From NCBI RefSeq assembly GCF_020531845.1, contig NZ_JAJAVF010000004.1, positions 352,045 to 416,044 of the forward strand: 64,000 nucleotides of DNA, in the 5' to 3' direction. The DNA comes from Methylobacillus methanolivorans. Lineage in GTDB: Bacteria; Pseudomonadota; Gammaproteobacteria; Burkholderiales; Methylophilaceae. The translations under genes and the position numbers were made by a program. Below the pieces are notes generated by a model. That model ran no database searches. It was given only the letters and a program-made list of their open reading frames with translations, and had not been told where the DNA came from. Positions 1 to 7,482 of the stretch are shown here, in pieces. How positions within the stretch are numbered: position 1 is the first letter of the stretch; the number at the start of each line of letters is the position of its first letter.

Positions 1-1941
1 TTCGGCATCATCATCGACGGTGCGGTGGTGATCGTGGAGAACTGCATCCGCCGCCTGGCGCATGCCCAGCAGCAGAAAGGCCGCTTGCTCAGTCGTGAAG
101 AGCGCTTTGCCGAGGTGTTTGCGGCAGCGCAGGAAGCGCGGCGACCACTGATTTTCGGCCAGCTCATCATCATGATGGTGTACCTGCCGATCTTTGCACT
201 CACTGGCGTGGAGGGCAAGATGTTCCACCCCATGGCCTACACCGTGGTGATGGCGCTCATTGGGGCAATGATACTTTCGCTGACCTTTGTCCCGGCTGCG
301 GTGGCTATGTTTGTTAGCGGTCGCGTGGCTGAAAAGGAGAATGCGCTGATGGCATCCGCCAAGCGGCACTACGCCGGATTACTACACTGGGTCATGGGCA
401 ACCAGGCGGTGGTGATGACCTTCATCCTTGCCATATTATCGCTGACCATGTTGATGGCAAGCCGCATGGGAAGCGAATTCGTCCCCAGCCTGAATGAGGG
501 TGATGTTGCGATCCAGGCCTTGCGCATCCCCAGCACCAGCTTGAGCCAGTCGGTTGCCATGCAGCAGGAAATCGAGCGTACGCTCAAAGCCCAATTCCCC
601 GAGATCGAACGCATATTCGCGCGCACTGGCACGGCAGAGATCGCCTCTGATCCCATGCCACCTAATATCTCTGATGGCTACATCATGCTCAAGCCCACTG
701 CGCAATGGCCCATGCCGCGAAAGAGCCGTGAGCAGTTGCTTGCTGACATCCAAGATGCAACAGCAAAGCTTGCAGGCAATAACTATGAGTTCTCGCAGCC
801 TATCCAGTTACGCTTCAATGAATTGATTTCCGGGGTGCGCAGTGATGTGGCGGTCAAGGTCTTTGGTGACGACATGGAGGTGTTGAACGCCACTGGCAAC
901 CAGATTGCTGCCGTTCTGCAATCTATCCCGGGCGCTGCTGAGGTTAAGGTTGAGCAGACGACTGGTTTGCCTATCCTCAACGTCAATATCAATCGCGACA
1001 AGACAGCGCGCTATGGCCTCAATGTGGCTGATGTGCAAGATGCCGTGGGCGTAGCGATAGGCGGGCGCAATGCAGGCATTTTGTTTCAGGGCGACAGGCG
1101 TTTTGACATCGTCGTGCGCCTTGCAGAGAGCGTGCGCAGCGATCTTGCCGTATTGAGGCAATTGCCTATCCCCCTGCCTAAAAGTGTTGGGCAGGTGCAA
1201 GCCAGTTATATTCCGCTGGGCGAAGTGGCCACGGTGGAGCTCGTGCAAGGGCCTAATCAGATCAGTCGCGAAAATGGCAAGCGCCGTGTGGTCGTGAGCG
1301 CCAATGTGCGAGGGCGCGACCTTGGTTCATTTATTGATGCTGCTGAAGAAGCCATTAATCGCCAGATCAAGGTGCCGAGCGGGTATTGGACAACATGGGG
1401 TGGCCAGTTCGAGAACTTGCAATCTGCGCGCAAGCGTTTACAAGTCGTTGTGCCGCTGGCGTTGTTTCTGGTGCTCACCCTGTTGTTTATGATGTTCAAC
1501 AATCTCAAGGATGGCTTACTGGTGTTCACTGGTATTCCATTCGCTCTCACCGGCGGCATCGTGGCACTATGGTTGAGGGATATTCCCTTATCGATCTCTG
1601 CAGGGGTGGGTTTTATTGCGCTTTCGGGCGTGGCGGTGCTCAATGGCCTGGTGATGATCTCGTTCATCCGTCAATTGCGTGAGCAAGGCATACCTTTGGC
1701 TGATGCCGTGCAGGAGGGCGCATTGACTCGCTTGCGCCCCGTGCTGATGACTGCGCTGGTGGCTTCGCTCGGGTTTATCCCCATGGCAATTGCGACTGGA
1801 ACAGGGGCCGAGGTACAGCGACCACTGGCGACGGTGGTGATTGGGGGCATCCTGTCCTCAACGGCCCTCACTTTGCTGGTGTTGCCAATGTTTTACCAGT
1901 GGGCATATCGCAGAAGCCACATGCGTGGAGCAAAAACATGA
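1..1941 (+). CDS. Heavy-metal efflux RND pump, CzcA/CusA type (3' part)
   Basis: This is the inner-membrane proton antiporter of a tripartite metal efflux system that exports divalent or monovalent metal cations from the periplasm/cytoplasm through a CzcB/CzcC-type partner pair. The reading frame is open from the first base of the window, so the 5' part (about 400 codons in this family) lies upstream. The first residues FGIIIDGAVVIVEN are the fourth transmembrane helix motif of CzcA/CusA; the Asp at bases 16-18 and Glu at 37-39 belong to the family's proton-relay residues. The rest contains the second periplasmic porter loop and a C-terminal membrane bundle ending in VLPMFYQWAYRR. The stop overlaps an ATG (ATGA), and a metal P-type ATPase follows closely, so both probably belong to one metal-resistance operon. 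The metal cannot be read from the sequence. Confidence 0.93.
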   Translation, partial: FGIIIDGAVVIVENCIRRLAHAQQQKGRLLSREERFAEVFAAAQEARRPLIFGQLIIMMVYLPIFALTGVEGKMFHPMAYTVVMALIGAMILSLTFVPAAVAMFVSGRVAEKENALMASAKRHYAGLLHWVMGNQAVVMTFILAILSLTMLMASRMGSEFVPSLNEGDVAIQALRIPSTSLSQSVAMQQEIERTLKAQFPEIERIFARTGTAEIASDPMPPNISDGYIMLKPTAQWPMPRKSREQLLADIQDATAKLAGNNYEFSQPIQLRFNELISGVRSDVAVKVFGDDMEVLNATGNQIAAVLQSIPGAAEVKVEQTTGLPILNVNINRDKTARYGLNVADVQDAVGVAIGGRNAGILFQGDRRFDIVVRLAESVRSDLAVLRQLPIPLPKSVGQVQASYIPLGEVATVELVQGPNQISRENGKRRVVVSANVRGRDLGSFIDAAEEAINRQIKVPSGYWTTWGGQFENLQSARKRLQVVVPLALFLVLTLLFMMFNNLKDGLLVFTGIPFALTGGIVALWLRDIPLSISAGVGFIALSGVAVLNGLVMISFIRQLREQGIPLADAVQEGALTRLRPVLMTALVASLGFIPMAIATGTGAEVQRPLATVVIGGILSSTALTLLVLPMFYQWAYRRSHMRGAKT

Positions 1942-1965
1942 TTGAAGAACCAGCCAGGAGTATTC

Positions 1966-4158
1966 ATGAAAAATAATGCAGCCGAGCCTGGATGCGCTTG
2001 CGGGCATGATCAAGACAAAACATGTGGGCAGGGGCAGGAAGCTAGCGGCAAATCCCTATTGCTGTCTCCTGGGCATATCACTAGCAAGTTCTATATTGAG
2101 CAGATGGATTGCCCGACTGAGGAAGGGTTAATCCGCAAGGCATTCGCTAGCAAGAGTGAGGTTTCTGCGCTGGATTTCAACTTGATTCAACGCATCCTCA
2201 CCGTGGCACATGAGGCCGAATCCTTGCCATTGATCATACAGATCATTGAGGAGCTGGGGATGAAAGCGCAGCTATTGGTGGATCAAGCGGAACCGCCAAC
2301 CTCACAGGTGGCTGCACCGCAGAAGTCATTACGCTTGCTGGTGCTGGCGGGGATTGCTGCCATTGGAGCCGAGATTGCGGAATGGATGAGTGGCCCGGAA
2401 TACATCGCTGCAGGGCTGGCCTTACTGGCAGTGATGATTTGTGGCTTGGGTACCTATCGCAAAGGCTGGATCGCAGTGCGCCAAGGAAGCCTCAATATCA
2501 ACGCACTGATGAGTATTGCAGTCACTGGCGCATTGATATTAAGGCAATGGCCGGAAGCTGCCATGGTCATGGTGTTGTTCACACTGGCAGAATGGCTGGA
2601 AGCAAAATCACTGGATCGCGCACGTAATGCTATTCGTAGCCTGGTACAACTGGTGCCTGAGCTGGCAACAGTCAGGCAGCAAGATGGTCTTTGGCTGGAA
2701 ATCCCGGCCAGGCAGGTGCAGATAGGCCAAGTGGTGCGGGTTAAGCCAGGCGAGCGTATCGCGCTGGATGGCGAGGTTGTGGCAGGGCAATCCACAGTCG
2801 ACCAGGGGCCTATTACCGGAGAAAGTCTCCCCGTGGATAAGTCAGTCGGTGATCAGGTGTATGCGGGCACGATCAATCAATCTGGATCATTCGAGTTCAA
2901 GGTGAGTGCAGCAGCGGCTCAATCCACATTGGCTCGTATCATTAGTGTAGTAGAAAATGCGCAGGGTGCACGCTCACCAACCCAGCGTTTTGTAGATCGT
3001 TTTGCCAAGATATACACCCCGGCTGTATTGATGCTTTCCATCGCTGTGGCAGTGATTCCGCCACTGCTGTTGGGGGGTGGCTGGTATGAGTGGGTATACC
3101 GTGCCTTGGTATTGTTGGTGATTGCTTGTCCTTGTGCCTTGGTGATTTCGACGCCTGTCACCATTGTCAGTGGCCTGACTGCAGCTGCCCGGCACGGCAT
3201 CTTGATCAAGGGTGGCGTCTATCTGGAAGAGGGTCACAAGCTTAGCTGGCTGGCTTTGGACAAGACCGGTACCATTACTCATGGCAAGCCAGCCTTGACT
3301 GATAGCGTCTCGTTGCTTGCTTTGGATGGAATAGATGCCAACCTGATTGCCGTTAGTTTGGCTGCCAGATCAGATCATCCAGTTTCCCAGGCTATCGCCC
3401 GTACGGCGACCAGTAATCTCCCCGTTGACGAGTTTGCTGCGATTCTGGGACGAGGAGTGAGTGGTACAGTCAATGGGGTCACTTATCAGTTGGGTAACCA
3501 TAGATTGATGCATGAGAGCGGCGTATGTTCTCCAGACCTGGAGGCGCAGATCAATGCACTCGAAAAGCAAGGTAAAACCGTGATCATGCTGACTAATGCT
3601 GCTCAGGTGCTGATGCTTTATGCGGTGGCTGACACCGTGAAAGATAGCAGCCGTGCGGCGATTGAGGCTTTGCATCAATTGAAGGTGAAGACCGTGATGC
3701 TGACGGGTGATAACACACACACTGCAGATGCGATTGCGACACAGGTCAACATTAATGAAGCGCGTGGCAACCAATTACCGGAGGACAAGCTCCGTGCCAT
3801 TGAGCACTACGCCCAGCAAGGCAAGGTTGGCATGGTTGGTGATGGCATCAATGATGCACCTGCATTGGCGAGGGCGGATATTGGGTTTGCGATGGGGGCA
3901 ATGGGGACTGACACGGCCATTGAGACTGCCGATGTCGCCCTCATGGACGATGACCTGCGCAAGATCCCTTTGTTTATTGGATTGTCACGTGCGACACACA
4001 AGCTGCTGGTACAAAACATCTCGCTGGCGCTGGGCATCAAGGCCTTATTCCTGGGATTGACCATCCTGGGGTATGGCTCAATGTGGATGGCTGTGCTGGC
4101 TGATGTAGGTGCCAGCCTGCTGGTGGTGGCCAATGGCCTACGCTTACTCAGGTATTGA
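1966..4158 (+). CDS. Heavy-metal translocating P1B-type ATPase (Cd/Zn/Pb exporter-like)
   Basis: ATP-driven exporter of soft divalent metals from the cytoplasm. I place the start at the ATG at 1966, which has AGGAG five bases upstream, rather than an upstream TTG; this gives 730 residues, usual for the family. The N-terminus is Cys/His rich (CACGHDQDKTCGQ) followed by an HMA-like domain in which the usual CxxC is reduced to MDCPTEE. Visible catalytic motifs are the membrane CPC at residues 388-390, the phosphorylated Asp432 in DKTGTIT, the SDHP histidine motif and the hinge GDGINDAP. CPC plus the short N-terminus is typical of ZntA/CadA-like pumps. It follows the RND pump gene by 24 bases and is probably co-transcribed. 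Substrate is inferred, not proven. Confidence 0.93.
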   Translation: MKNNAAEPGCACGHDQDKTCGQGQEASGKSLLLSPGHITSKFYIEQMDCPTEEGLIRKAFASKSEVSALDFNLIQRILTVAHEAESLPLIIQIIEELGMKAQLLVDQAEPPTSQVAAPQKSLRLLVLAGIAAIGAEIAEWMSGPEYIAAGLALLAVMICGLGTYRKGWIAVRQGSLNINALMSIAVTGALILRQWPEAAMVMVLFTLAEWLEAKSLDRARNAIRSLVQLVPELATVRQQDGLWLEIPARQVQIGQVVRVKPGERIALDGEVVAGQSTVDQGPITGESLPVDKSVGDQVYAGTINQSGSFEFKVSAAAAQSTLARIISVVENAQGARSPTQRFVDRFAKIYTPAVLMLSIAVAVIPPLLLGGGWYEWVYRALVLLVIACPCALVISTPVTIVSGLTAAARHGILIKGGVYLEEGHKLSWLALDKTGTITHGKPALTDSVSLLALDGIDANLIAVSLAARSDHPVSQAIARTATSNLPVDEFAAILGRGVSGTVNGVTYQLGNHRLMHESGVCSPDLEAQINALEKQGKTVIMLTNAAQVLMLYAVADTVKDSSRAAIEALHQLKVKTVMLTGDNTHTADAIATQVNINEARGNQLPEDKLRAIEHYAQQGKVGMVGDGINDAPALARADIGFAMGAMGTDTAIETADVALMDDDLRKIPLFIGLSRATHKLLVQNISLALGIKALFLGLTILGYGSMWMAVLADVGASLLVVANGLRLLRY

Positions 4159-4175
4159 ATAAGCGGGAGGTAGAT

Positions 4176-4517
4176 TTAATGAGCGACTTGGCTGGTTTTG
4201 TTCATCAGGATCTTGCCATTGGTGTATGACTGGTAAAGTGCAAGACCCGCTTCACGTAATTCGCCAGCATCGGCAGTGAGTGCCGGGTGCGCAAATGATT
4301 CTTCACGTACCTTGTAGATCGGGCTGATTTCGAGGTTGTTCAGTGACGAGAGTGATTCAAAATACAGGTAGCCGACAATCTGCTCATCCATATAGAAATT
4401 CACCCGGAATATCTGCTCAACCGTCATGCTCACGACATTCCCGCTATCCAGCGTGATGAGCTGGTCACGTTTGTTGACGGCGCGGATATTCAGGATGGGC
4501 ATGGCGTATTCTTTCAT
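4176..4517 (-). CDS. Conserved-looking hypothetical protein, 113 aa
   Basis: I do not recognise a family. The product is a small soluble protein without signal peptide or membrane helix, with a beta-rich start (NIRAVNKRDQLITLDSGNVV) and an alpha-helical C-terminal part. An upstream TTG at 4562 extends the frame, but the first ATG (4517) or the next one at 4502, which has GAAAGAA upstream, are more plausible starts. It is convergent with the P-type ATPase gene (17 bases apart) and codirectional with the HxlR regulator gene, from which it is separated by about 100 bases. No functional statement can be made beyond this. Confidence 0.55.
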   Translation of the reverse strand: MKEYAMPILNIRAVNKRDQLITLDSGNVVSMTVEQIFRVNFYMDEQIVGYLYFESLSSLNNLEISPIYKVREESFAHPALTADAGELREAGLALYQSYTNGKILMNKTSQVAH

Positions 4518-4624
4518 TGCACTTGAGTCGTGATCAGTATTATCCAGTAAATGATCAGGCAATCACAGTTGCAGAATGCTGGCTGAATTGCAGATCAGAT
4601 TCAGCTGGGCTACTCATCTATAGG

Positions 4625-5059
4625 CTATTTTTGCTTGTTACCGATGGCCTCTGAAGTACTGGTTTTGGACTTTGCGCTTTGAATTGCAGGCATGTTCTGT
4701 TCAATCCACTGCACCAGTGATGCAATTTGTTGACCCACGATTTGCCCCAGTGGGGTGAGACGATATTCAACATGCGGTGGCACACGCTGGTAGTCAATAC
4801 GCTCAACGAAACCATCCTGCTCAAGGACTTGCAATGTCTGGGCGAGCATCTTCTCGCTAACACCATTGATTTTGCGCCTTAATTCGCTAAACCGGAAAGT
4901 GCCATCAAGCAGTGCAACCAATAACAGGGTGCCCCAGCGGCTGGTTACATGGTTGAGAATGTCGCGAGAAGGGCACTTATCAGAAAATACATTGCCCCAG
5001 AAATGCTGACCGAGCGTGTCTCCGCCAGAAGCTTGAATAGCCGGGTTATTGGTTTTCAT
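4625..5059 (-). CDS. HxlR-family winged-helix transcriptional regulator
   Basis: A 144-residue DNA-binding regulator. The sequence shows the HxlR hallmark: a Cys near residue 29 (DKCPSRDIL) followed by a winged helix with SRWGTLLLVALLDGTFRFSEL, then KMLAQTLQVLEQDGFVER and the wing YRLTPLGQ. Cys at this position is the redox or electrophile sensor in the YodB/QorR branch of the family. The gene is divergent from a QorB-like quinone reductase gene, with an 88-base gap containing a 21-base imperfect palindrome. The same divergent pairing exists in E. coli (ytfH/ytfG). I infer that it represses the reductase gene and perhaps itself in response to quinones or electrophiles. Confidence 0.9.
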   Translation of the reverse strand: MKTNNPAIQASGGDTLGQHFWGNVFSDKCPSRDILNHVTSRWGTLLLVALLDGTFRFSELRRKINGVSEKMLAQTLQVLEQDGFVERIDYQRVPPHVEYRLTPLGQIVGQQIASLVQWIEQNMPAIQSAKSKTSTSEAIGNKQK

Positions 5060-5081
5060 TTTTACACTTACCTTTTAGTGC

Positions 5082-5102
5082 GTACTTACATTTAGTTAGT
5101 AT
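5082..5102. promoter_or_regulatory. Putative HxlR operator (imperfect palindrome)
   Basis: Half-sites GTACTTAC and GTTAGTAT (6 of 8 positions complementary) are separated by ATTTA in the gap between the HxlR gene and the divergent reductase gene. A further CACTTA/TAGTG pair lies next to it. GTACTTAC-like arms resemble sites reported for HxlR-family regulators. Position and symmetry support an operator acting on both divergent promoters. Confidence 0.5.
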
Positions 5103-5147
5103 AAGTTTTATTCTGTTGCTTCGTAAATAAACTTCTGGAGCTTAGAG

Positions 5148-5996
5148 ATGATCGTCGTGACAGGTGCAACAGGCCAATTGGGCCAGCTGGTGATTCAACA
5201 ATTACTGAAAACCTCACCTGCAAGGGAGATTGTGGCTGCGGTCAGGAACCCTGCGAAAGCAGCAAGCCTGGCAGCACAAGGTATTCAGGTACGTCATGCA
5301 GATTATGATCAGCCAGAAACACTGCTGAAAGCATTTGCCGGTGCCGATAAATTATTGCTCATTTCGGCCAGTGAAGTGGGGCGGCGCTTACCTCAGCATC
5401 GTGCCGTGATTGAAGCTGCAAAGGCTGTTGGCGTTGGTTTGCTAGCCTACACCAGCTTGCTGCATGCAGATCGCTCGCCATTGCCGTTAGCAAAAGAGCA
5501 TTTGGAAACCGAACAATTGATTGCCGAGTCAGGTATTCCTGCTGTGCTGTTGCGTAACGGCTGGTATTCGGAGAATTATCTGGCGAGTGTGCCTACTGCT
5601 CTGCAATACGGCGTGCTGCTTGGGAGTGCCGGTGATGGACGTATTGCATCGGCTGCAAGAGCAGATTATGCCGAAGCCGCTGCGGCTGTACTGATCCTGG
5701 AAAACCAGGCAAGCAAGCTCTATGAGCTGGCTGGCGACACCGCATACTCGTTAGCCGAGTTGGCGGCGGCCATTGCCAGAGTGTCCGGCAAGAGTGTGAG
5801 TTATCAAAATTTGCCAGAATCTGAATATCGCCAAGTATTGGTGGATGCAGGCTTGCCTGAAGGCTTGGCAACATTGCTCGCTGAATCTGATACAGGCGCT
5901 GCCAAGGGCGGCTTGTTTGACGACAGTCATCAACTGAGTCAATTGATTGGCCGAACTACGACTAACATAGAAAAGCAGCTTGAAGCAGCAGTCTAA
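5148..5996 (+). CDS. NAD(P)-dependent quinone reductase / NmrA-type SDR, QorB-like
   Basis: Atypical short-chain reductase of the NmrA/QorB group that uses NAD(P)H, probably to reduce quinones in the cytoplasm. The N-terminus MIVVTGATGQLG is the Rossmann GxxGxxG motif; the protein has 282 residues, close to E. coli QorB (286). VLLRNGWYSENY in the middle and a C-terminal substrate-binding part fit the family. The start has GGAG about eight bases upstream. It is divergent from the HxlR regulator gene, as in E. coli ytfG/ytfH, which supports the assignment and suggests induction by electrophilic quinones. Exact substrate unknown. Confidence 0.86.
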   Translation: MIVVTGATGQLGQLVIQQLLKTSPAREIVAAVRNPAKAASLAAQGIQVRHADYDQPETLLKAFAGADKLLLISASEVGRRLPQHRAVIEAAKAVGVGLLAYTSLLHADRSPLPLAKEHLETEQLIAESGIPAVLLRNGWYSENYLASVPTALQYGVLLGSAGDGRIASAARADYAEAAAAVLILENQASKLYELAGDTAYSLAELAAAIARVSGKSVSYQNLPESEYRQVLVDAGLPEGLATLLAESDTGAAKGGLFDDSHQLSQLIGRTTTNIEKQLEAAV

Positions 5997-6068
5997 ATTA
6001 GATAGCAGAAATCTCCCGGGATGGCATTGAGCATGCTGTCTGGGAGTGATCAAGGTCACATACGAATA

Positions 6069-6659
6069 TCAGACTTCATCGATAGTGTTGGCGATAGCCG
6101 CATAAAGATCACGAGTGGCAGCTAGCGCCGCTGCATGTACCTGTGAAGCAGGAATAATCTTGCCATCAGCACCGGGCAATGCACGGGTTGCAGTCGCACT
6201 GGCCACTACCGTAGGTGCATATCCCAGGTTGAATCCGCCATGCGCAGTGGAGTTCACGCACATATGCGTCATGAACCCTGCCAGGACAATATTCTTGATG
6301 CCGTGAGCTTTTAAGACATCATCCAGGTTTGTTCCAACAAATGAATTAGGGTAATGCTTGGTAATCACGTCTTCGCCAGCGATTGGCGCTACCACATCGG
6401 CAATCTGCCCGATATAGGAGCGAATGTCATAAGGCGTACCTTCCCCGGAATCATGCTGGATATGGATCACCGGTACCTTGAGCGTGCGCGCTTTCTCAAG
6501 CAGCAGCTTCGCCTGTTGCAATGCCGGTTCAACTCCCTCTAGTGCCATGATGCCTTCACGGTAGGTATTTTGGCAATCAATCAGGATCAAGGCTGCATCT
6601 GCCAGTTTTCCTGGTGCTTGGCCTAACCCGACTAAGTCACGTAATGTTGTGGTAGTCAT
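6069..6659 (-). CDS. Isochorismatase-like cysteine hydrolase
   Basis: A 196-residue cytoplasmic hydrolase of the isochorismatase fold. The catalytic triad can be placed: Asp28 in LILIDCQNTY, the Lys in VITKHYPNSF and the Cys in GFMTHMCVNST, including the cis-peptide-forming residues before it. Members hydrolyse amides such as nicotinamide or oxamate-like compounds, or vinyl ethers; nothing in the sequence fixes the substrate. It is convergent with the QorB-like gene. A second, only distantly similar member of the superfamily lies at 16868-17425. Confidence 0.85.
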   Translation of the reverse strand: MTTTTLRDLVGLGQAPGKLADAALILIDCQNTYREGIMALEGVEPALQQAKLLLEKARTLKVPVIHIQHDSGEGTPYDIRSYIGQIADVVAPIAGEDVITKHYPNSFVGTNLDDVLKAHGIKNIVLAGFMTHMCVNSTAHGGFNLGYAPTVVASATATRALPGADGKIIPASQVHAAALAATRDLYAAIANTIDEV

Positions 6660-6699
6660 TTTTATCTCTTTTAGGTTTATGGGCTAAGTTATTGATAAT

Positions 6700-7413
6700 T
6701 TACCCACATTTGCTCTCGCCACAATTCAAGCACGTGAGGCATCCATCCATGATGATGGCAGCCTTGGTTTGGCATTTGTTGCAAAGTTGCGCGCCGGGTG
6801 GGAAGCCTTCGGCATTGGTTTCAGCGCCTGGTTTTGCGTGTTTTTCCATGTATTCGGCGCGCTTTTCGTTGATGAGTTTCTGCTGGTGTTCGTCGGGGCC
6901 AGATTTCTTCAGCATGCCGATTTGGTAGAGATGTTGTTCCAGCACCTCACCAATCTCGGCGACCAGGCTAGGGATATATTTGCCGCCTTTCTTGAAGTAG
7001 CCGCCGCTGGGCTCGAATACACTTTTGAGCTCTTCCACCAGGAAAGTGATGTCGCCACCCTTGCGGAAGGTGGCTGACATGACGCGCGTGAGCGCGACAA
7101 TCCACTGGAAGTGCTCCATGTTCTTGGAGTTGATAAATATCTCGAACGGGCGGCGGTGCTCCTGGGGCGTGCCTTCGTTCATGATCACATCGTTGATGGT
7201 GATGTAGAGTGCATGTTCGGTCACGGGGGTCTTGATTTTGTAGGTGTTGCCGACCAGCATGTCTGGGCGGCTCAATGGCTCGCCCAGTTGGACGATTTCG
7301 GCGAGTTTCTGTTCGTGCGCTTTTTGCTCGGCGGCAGCTTGCTCTGCCTTGAGTTTGTCTTCTTCGGTAATGACGTTGTAACCGGTGATTTTCTTGTCGA
7401 TCTTGATTGCCAT
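6700..7413 (-). CDS. nrdJb: NrdJb: C-terminal subunit of split class II ribonucleotide reductase
   Basis: Small partner (237 aa) of the adenosylcobalamin-dependent ribonucleotide reductase. The middle part carries a TSCPD-type domain (ITINDVIMNEGTPQEHRRPF, then a GEVLEQHLYQIG helix). The C-terminus has two Cys pairs, LCNKCQTK and CLTCLNCGESKCG, which probably bind zinc and provide the swinging-arm dithiol that re-reduces the active site. Start is the ATG at 7413 with AGGAG six bases upstream; a longer frame to 7476 lacks a ribosome-binding site. It lies 69 bases downstream of the large subunit gene in the same operon. In Pseudomonas aeruginosa NrdJ is split the same way. Confidence 0.85.
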   Translation of the reverse strand: MAIKIDKKITGYNVITEEDKLKAEQAAAEQKAHEQKLAEIVQLGEPLSRPDMLVGNTYKIKTPVTEHALYITINDVIMNEGTPQEHRRPFEIFINSKNMEHFQWIVALTRVMSATFRKGGDITFLVEELKSVFEPSGGYFKKGGKYIPSLVAEIGEVLEQHLYQIGMLKKSGPDEHQQKLINEKRAEYMEKHAKPGAETNAEGFPPGAQLCNKCQTKAAIIMDGCLTCLNCGESKCG

Positions 7414-7482
7414 GTTCGTCTCCTGTGCGCGTGCGTCACTGGGGCCGGGCAAAGGAGCTAATCCGTTGCCCGGCAATGGGTT

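Noticed and set aside
1942..1965. TTG start for the P-type ATPase
   Set aside because: The ATG at 1966 has AGGAG at ideal spacing, and the extra eight residues do not belong to the family.
5997..6068. CTCCC/GGGAG inverted repeat between the QorB-like gene and the hydrolase gene
   Set aside because: Short arms, long loop and no T-run, so I do not call a terminator.
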